Shown here piece after piece: positions 10,694-14,397 of a stretch of 14,397 bases of DNA. The position numbers and the translations under genes were made by a program. Positions within the stretch are counted from its first letter, which is position 1. Every line of letters starts with the position of its first letter. The notes beneath the pieces were generated by a model that was not told the origin of the DNA, did not search any database, and worked only from the letters and a program-made list of their open reading frames with translations. This DNA is from JBOGHU01 sp050742255 (lineage in GTDB: Bacteria; Actinomycetota; Acidimicrobiia; Acidimicrobiales; CADCSY01): positions 1-14,397 of the forward strand of contig JBOGHU010000069.1 in assembly GCA_050742255.1 (NCBI GenBank), in the 5' to 3' direction.

Positions 10694-12089
10694 CCGTCGC
10701 CCCGGCCCGGAGCTGGTCGCCGAGCCAGTCCCGGGGGGTGCGGGCGGCGGCCCGGCGCCGGAGCTCGTCGGCGTGCCGCCGCCGGGCGGCGGCGTCCATG
10801 GCCAGGGCGGCGTGGAGCACCTCGGCCGTCTCGGCCACGTCGTAGGGGTTGAGCTCGAGGGCGGCCTGACCCAGCTCGCCCCACACGCCCGACTCCCGGC
10901 TGAGCGCCAGGACGCCGTCCCGCTGGTTGACCAGCATCCCCTCCTTGGCGACCAGGTTCAGCCCGTCGCGCAGGGGGTTGACGAGGAGCACGTCGAAGCG
11001 TCGCAGGGCGGCCACCGAGCTGGGGAAGTCGTCGGCGACGTCGTAGAGGATCGGGGTCCAGTCGTCCGTGCCCCAGGTCTGGTTGATCCGGGCGACGATG
11101 CCCTCCACCTCCTGGCGGTAGGCCTGGTAGGCGGGCAGGGTGGCCCGGGACGGGTAGACGAAGGCGCCGAAGACCACACGGCGCCGCCACTCGGGCCGGG
11201 ACCCGAGGAGGTGGTCGAAGGCGTGGAAGCCCCGCAGCAGGTTCTTGGAAAGCTCGATGCGGTCGACCCGGACGATGAGCCGGCGACCACCCACGCGGCC
11301 CTCCAGGTCGGCCAGGGCGGCGGCGCACTCGGGTGAGCGGGCCACCTCGGCGACCCCCTCGGCGTCGGCGGCGCCGGGGGAGACGAAGGTGGGCGGGGCC
11401 CCGCCCAGGACCTGGCGGCAGCACGCCTCGAAGGCCAGGGCCCACCGCTCGGCGTGGAACCCGCACGCCACGTGGGCGGCCAACCCCTCCAGCAGCTCGG
11501 TGGCCACGGCGGCGGGGAGCATCCGGAGCACGTCGGGCGAGCAGAAGGGCGTGTGGTTGAAGTGGACAGGCCGAAGGTCGGGGCGCTCGGCCGCCAGCTC
11601 GGGGGCCAGCAGGGAGAGGTGGTAGTCCTGGACCAGCACCGTCGCCCCCTCGGGGGCGCTCTCGGTCACGGCCCGGGCGAAGGTGGCGTTGACCTGGCGG
11701 TAGGCGTGCCAGGCGGCGCGCCAGTGCTCGTCGAACCGGGGTTGGCGGGGCGCGTCGAAGAGGTGGTGGTGCAGGAACCACAGGGTCTGGTTGGAGATGA
11801 CGTCGTAGTACGCCCGGTAGGAGTCGGGATCGATCACCAGCGAGCGCAACCGGTACCCCCGGGCCTCCTCCACCCCCCGCCTGGCCGCCTCCCGGTCGGC
11901 CTCCGACAGCGCAGCGGCAATCCAGAGGGCGCCGGTCCCGGCCACGGCCGGGCCCAGCGCCGTCACCAGTCCCCCGCCACCCCGCCGGGAGACGAGCTCG
12001 CCCCGGTCGTCGAAGGCGAACGAGACGGGTCCCCGGTTGGAGACGATCACCACCGGGCGAGCGTCGTCGGCGACGGGGCGATCGGCCAT
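10659..12089 (-). CDS. otsA: Trehalose-6-phosphate synthase (GT20 family)
   Basis: Glycosyltransferase of 476 residues that joins glucose from a nucleotide sugar to glucose-6-phosphate. Visible GT20 elements are VIVSNRGP (14-21), the glycine-rich loop RGGGGLVTAL (36-45), SNQTLWFLHH (99-108), VQDYHL (153-158), HFNHTPFCSPD (176-186) and NPLRDGLNLVAKEG (371-384). Where E. coli OtsA has ERLDYSKG, this protein has DRIELSKN (276-283), keeping the Arg and Lys that contact the nucleotide sugar. HTPF and LSRESGVWGELG are also less common variants, so donor preference (UDP, GDP or ADP sugar) is not certain. The ATG at 12089 has no Shine-Dalgarno but a TACGGT six bases upstream, pointing to a leaderless transcript. 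The open frame extends far upstream, but that part is antisense to the glycerate-kinase gene. The 3' end overlaps otsB tail to tail by 35 bp. Confidence 0.92.
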   Translation of the reverse strand: MADRPVADDARPVVIVSNRGPVSFAFDDRGELVSRRGGGGLVTALGPAVAGTGALWIAAALSEADREAARRGVEEARGYRLRSLVIDPDSYRAYYDVISNQTLWFLHHHLFDAPRQPRFDEHWRAAWHAYRQVNATFARAVTESAPEGATVLVQDYHLSLLAPELAAERPDLRPVHFNHTPFCSPDVLRMLPAAVATELLEGLAAHVACGFHAERWALAFEACCRQVLGGAPPTFVSPGAADAEGVAEVARSPECAAALADLEGRVGGRRLIVRVDRIELSKNLLRGFHAFDHLLGSRPEWRRRVVFGAFVYPSRATLPAYQAYRQEVEGIVARINQTWGTDDWTPILYDVADDFPSSVAALRRFDVLLVNPLRDGLNLVAKEGMLVNQRDGVLALSRESGVWGELGQAALELNPYDVAETAEVLHAALAMDAAARRRHADELRRRAAARTPRDWLGDQLRAGATVTASSRGRPAG

Positions 12090-12095
12090 CACGAC

Positions 12096-12101
12096 ACCGT
12101 A
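12096..12101 (-). promoter_or_regulatory. Candidate -10 box for leaderless otsA
   Basis: On the minus strand TACGGT ends six bases before the otsA ATG. No convincing -35 box is seen. The gap to the divergent glycerate-kinase gene is 78 bp (12090-12167). For that gene I see only a weak CACCAT (12156-12161) six bases before its GTG. Confidence 0.4.
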
Positions 12102-12167
12102 GTGCCGCTCGGAGGACCGGCCACGGTGCCGTGGCGCCCGGGCCGGTGGCGGGGGCACCATGTCGGG

Positions 12168-13163
12168 GTGCACGTGGTCGCCGCACCCGACACCTTCAGG
12201 GGCACGGCCTCGGCGGCCGCCGTCGCCGCTGCCATCGACCGGGCGGCGCGGGCTGCGGGCGCGACCTGTGACCCGGTCCCCGTCGCCGACGGGGGCGAGG
12301 GCACCCTCGAGGCCCTCGGGGGGGGGAACCGGGTCGTCACCGTGGCCGGCCCCCTCGGGGACCCCGTGTCGGCGCCCTGGCGCTCGGTGGACGAGGTGGC
12401 GGTGGTGGAGATGGCCCTGGCCTCGGGCCTGGACCTGGTCGGGGGGGCCGAGGGCAACGACGCCATGGCCGCCAACACCTACGGCACAGGCGAGCTCATC
12501 GCCGCCGCCCTCGACGCCGGGTGCCGCCGGGTGCTGGTGGGCGTGGGCGGCTCGGCGTCGACCGACGGCGGGCTGGGCGCCATCCGCGCCCTCGAGCCGG
12601 TCAGCCGGCTGCGGGGCGTGGAGCTGGTCGTGGCCTGCGACGTGCGAACCAGGTTCACCGACGCCGCCCCGTTGTTCGCGCCCCAGAAGGGGGCCACCGC
12701 CGCCCAGGTGGAGCTGCTGCGCCGGCGGCTGGAGCGCCTGGCCCAGGTCTACGCCGAGACCTACGGCGTCGACGTCACCGAGCTGGAGGGGTCGGGCGCA
12801 GCCGGGGGCCTGGCCGGGGGCCTGGCCGCCGCCGTGGGTGCCGAGCTGGTCCCCGGCTTCGAGATGGTGGCCGACGAGGTCGATCTCGCCGGCCGCCTGG
12901 AGGGTGCCGACCTGGTCGTGACCGGCGAGGGCTTCCTCGACCGGGCCTCCTTCGACGGCAAGGTGGTGGGCGGGGTGGCGGCGCTGGCGGCGGAGGCGGG
13001 CGTACCGGTCCTGGCCGTGGTGGGCGAGGTCGTCGAGGCGCAGGCGTCGGCGACCGGCATCGAGGTGGTGTCGCTGGTCGAGCGCTTCGGCCGGGCCCGG
13101 TCTCTGCGCGACACCGTGGGCTGCGTCGAGGAGGTGGTCAGGTCCCACCTGGGCTGGCGGTGA
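12168..13163 (+). CDS. Glycerate-kinase-family protein, short divergent form
   Basis: Protein of 331 residues with the fold and motifs of type-1 glycerate kinases, which phosphorylate D-glycerate with ATP. It opens with HVVAAPDTFRGT (2-13), where the family usually has APDSFKG. It then has PVADGGEGT (38-46), VVEMALASGLDL (79-90), TYGTGELIAAAL (104-115), the nucleotide-site GVGGSASTDGG (125-135), a CDV and APQKGAT pair (157-159, 171-177), GSGAAGGLAGGLAA (208-221) and DLVVTGEGFLD (248-258). It is some 40-50 residues shorter than typical members, with the loss after GLGAIRAL (135-142), and the usual GEGRxDxQ is GEGFLDRA. Either a diverged glycerate kinase or a relative with another substrate fits. 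The start is GTG at 12168 with no good ribosome-binding site. It is divergent from otsA. Confidence 0.82.
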   Translation: MHVVAAPDTFRGTASAAAVAAAIDRAARAAGATCDPVPVADGGEGTLEALGGGNRVVTVAGPLGDPVSAPWRSVDEVAVVEMALASGLDLVGGAEGNDAMAANTYGTGELIAAALDAGCRRVLVGVGGSASTDGGLGAIRALEPVSRLRGVELVVACDVRTRFTDAAPLFAPQKGATAAQVELLRRRLERLAQVYAETYGVDVTELEGSGAAGGLAGGLAAAVGAELVPGFEMVADEVDLAGRLEGADLVVTGEGFLDRASFDGKVVGGVAALAAEAGVPVLAVVGEVVEAQASATGIEVVSLVERFGRARSLRDTVGCVEEVVRSHLGWR

Positions 13164-13185
13164 GCGGGCGGCTCACCGGTGGGCG

Positions 13186-13191
13186 TAGCCT
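13186..13191 (+). promoter_or_regulatory. Candidate -10 box for leaderless AI-2E-family gene
   Basis: TAGCCT ends six bases before the ATG at 13198, in a 34-bp gap after the glycerate-kinase stop. There is no Shine-Dalgarno in the gap and no clear -35. The hexamer is identical to the one on the minus strand before the lipoprotein gene. Confidence 0.45.
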
Positions 13192-13197
13192 GGCCGG

Positions 13198-14397
13198 ATG
13201 AGCGAGCGCATCCGCCGGGCCGGACAGGTGGCGTGGGCCGTGGTGGGGCTGGTCGCCCTGCTCGCTGTCGTCGTCGCCCTGGCGTGGGTCGTGCGGGTGG
13301 TGTGGCTCCCCCTCATCCTGGGCGGAGCGATCGTGTTCCTGCTCAACCCCGGGGTCAGCGCCCTGGCTCGCCGCGGCGTCCCCCGGGTGGTGGGGGCGGC
13401 TTTGAGCTACCTGGCGGTCTTCGTGGTGGTGGGGCTGGCGGTGATGTTCGTCGTGCCCCTCGCCGTCGACCAGGCCGACGAGCTCTCGAACGAGCTGCCC
13501 GAGGTCCGGGCCAACGCCGAGCAGTGGGTCAACGCTCTGGCCGAGCGCTCCGAGAACTGGCTCATCCAGTTCCCGAGCGTGGGCGAGATCCAGAGCGAGG
13601 TGGGAGGCGGCGACGCGAGCCTCTCGGACAACGTGGGCACCGTGGTCGACATCGGCGGCCGGGTGTTCCACGTGGCGCTCATCTTCCTCCTGGCGCCCAT
13701 CATCGCCTTCTACCTCCTCGTCGACGTGCCCAGGCTCGGCGTGGTGGCGATGGAGCTGGTGCCCGAGCGCTCCCGCCGAGAGGTCCAGGTCGTGGGCCGC
13801 CGGCTCAACCGGGCCATAGGCGGCTTCTTCCGGGGCCAGCTCATGGTCGCCCTGGTGGTGGGGGTCATCGTCTCGATAGGCCTGGCCATCATCGATCTCC
13901 CCTTCTGGCTGATCATCGGGATGATCGCCGGCCTGTTCAACATCATCCCCCTCATCGGCCCCTGGGTGGGTGCGGTGCCGGGCGTGATCATCGCCCTCAC
14001 CACCCGCGACGTGAGCACCGCCCTGTGGGTGGGCGCCATCATGGCCGGGGCCCAGCAGGTGGACAACCACTTCATCAGCCCCCTGGTGATGCAGCGGGCC
14101 GTCAAGCTCCACCCCGCGGCGGTGATCCTGGCCCTCCTGGCCGGTGGGACCCTTGGCGGGTTCTTCGGCCTGGCCCTGGCCGTCCCCGTCGCCGCCGCCC
14201 TGAAGATCCTCGCCGGGCACCTGTGGCGCACCTACGTGCTGGGCCAGCCCATCGAGGAGATCGAGGCCGAGGGCGAGGCGGAGGACGCCGGCGCCGGGGT
14301 CGTCCGGGCGGTGGCCGGCGGGGCGGCGCCGGCCCGAGGCGACTCGGACCGGCGCCAGGGAGCGGGGGCGCCGCTGCCGGCCCCCGCGCCGGAGGGG
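13198..14397 (+). CDS. AI-2E/PerM-family membrane protein, 3' end cut off by the window
   Basis: The frame is open from ATG 13198 to the last base: 400 codons with no stop. It is an integral membrane protein of the AI-2E transporter (PerM, UPF0118) family. Hydrophobic segments fall at about 12-32, 34-50, 68-90, 157-175, 215-232, 236-268, 273-284 and 306-338, with a hydrophilic extracytoplasmic loop at about 91-150. Family hallmarks are FFRGQLMVALVVG (210-222), LFNIIPLIGPWVGAVPGVI (246-264), QQVDNHFISPLVM (286-298) and LHPAAVILALLAGGTLGGFF (304-323). The tail after 350 is acidic, then Ala/Pro/Gly-rich and probably disordered. Family members export small molecules or act as Na+/H+ antiporters, so the substrate here is unknown. 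A -10-like TAGCCT six bases before the ATG suggests its own leaderless promoter. Confidence 0.9.
   Translation, partial: MSERIRRAGQVAWAVVGLVALLAVVVALAWVVRVVWLPLILGGAIVFLLNPGVSALARRGVPRVVGAALSYLAVFVVVGLAVMFVVPLAVDQADELSNELPEVRANAEQWVNALAERSENWLIQFPSVGEIQSEVGGGDASLSDNVGTVVDIGGRVFHVALIFLLAPIIAFYLLVDVPRLGVVAMELVPERSRREVQVVGRRLNRAIGGFFRGQLMVALVVGVIVSIGLAIIDLPFWLIIGMIAGLFNIIPLIGPWVGAVPGVIIALTTRDVSTALWVGAIMAGAQQVDNHFISPLVMQRAVKLHPAAVILALLAGGTLGGFFGLALAVPVAAALKILAGHLWRTYVLGQPIEEIEAEGEAEDAGAGVVRAVAGGAAPARGDSDRRQGAGAPLPAPAPEG

Noticed and set aside
11454..12167. Upstream extension of the glycerate-kinase frame
   Set aside because: The family begins with HVVAAPD, and the earlier part is antisense to otsA with no domain.
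12090..13148. N-terminal extension of about 350 codons on OtsA
   Set aside because: The conserved GT20 N-terminus (VIVSNRGP) begins just after ATG 12089, and the extension lies antisense to the glycerate-kinase gene.

Overview
The window is a very GC-rich chromosomal stretch (roughly 70% or more by eye) with GTG starts, four-base gene overlaps and strong third-position G/C. The gene content points to Actinomycetota: an HspR-type chaperone operon with a HAIR-like operator, a DUF3263 gene coupled to a LytR_C-domain gene, and an actinobacterial eRF1-like (baeRF/Rv2629-type) protein. An Acidimicrobiia-like lineage is my guess. It rests on general look, not on a marker gene. I see no insertion sequence, CRISPR array, integrase or phage gene. 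This is core chromosome rather than an accessory island.

Layout. 1-287 is an upstream control region with a HAIR-like HspR operator and a plausible sigma-70-type promoter. 288-6776 is a tightly packed five-gene heat-shock operon on the + strand: dnaK, grpE, dnaJ, hspR, clpB. 6792-7964 (-) is a Vms1/eRF1-like release-factor-family protein that converges on clpB, with a GC-rich hairpin between the two stops. 8044-8117 (-) is tRNA-Thr(TGT), upstream of that gene on the same strand. 8238-9031 (+) is a translationally coupled pair, DUF3263 then a single-pass membrane LytR_C protein, an arrangement I recall from Mycobacterium tuberculosis (Rv0430-Rv0431/virR). 9099-9902 (-) is a probable lipoprotein that converges on that pair across a hairpin. 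9929-10693 (+) is OtsB and 10659-12089 (-) is OtsA. These two trehalose genes are convergent and their 3' ends overlap by 35 bp. 12168-13163 (+) is a short, divergent glycerate-kinase-family protein. 13198 to the window end (+) is an AI-2E/PerM-family membrane protein that is cut off by the window edge.

How the genes fit together. The first half is protein-quality control. DnaK, DnaJ and GrpE refold clients, ClpB disaggregates together with DnaK, and HspR (with DnaK as the known family co-repressor) should shut the operon down through the operator at 179-199. The neighbouring eRF1-like protein and tRNA extend the translation and proteostasis theme, but only by proximity. The OtsA/OtsB pair makes trehalose from UDP-glucose and glucose-6-phosphate, a stress solute. 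Several genes without a Shine-Dalgarno (otsA, otsB, the lipoprotein, the AI-2E gene and probably DUF3263) carry a TANNNT-like -10 hexamer 6-8 nt before the start codon, which suggests leaderless transcripts. The most striking case is the 26-bp gap 9903-9928, where two such hexamers face away from each other and share their TA bases.
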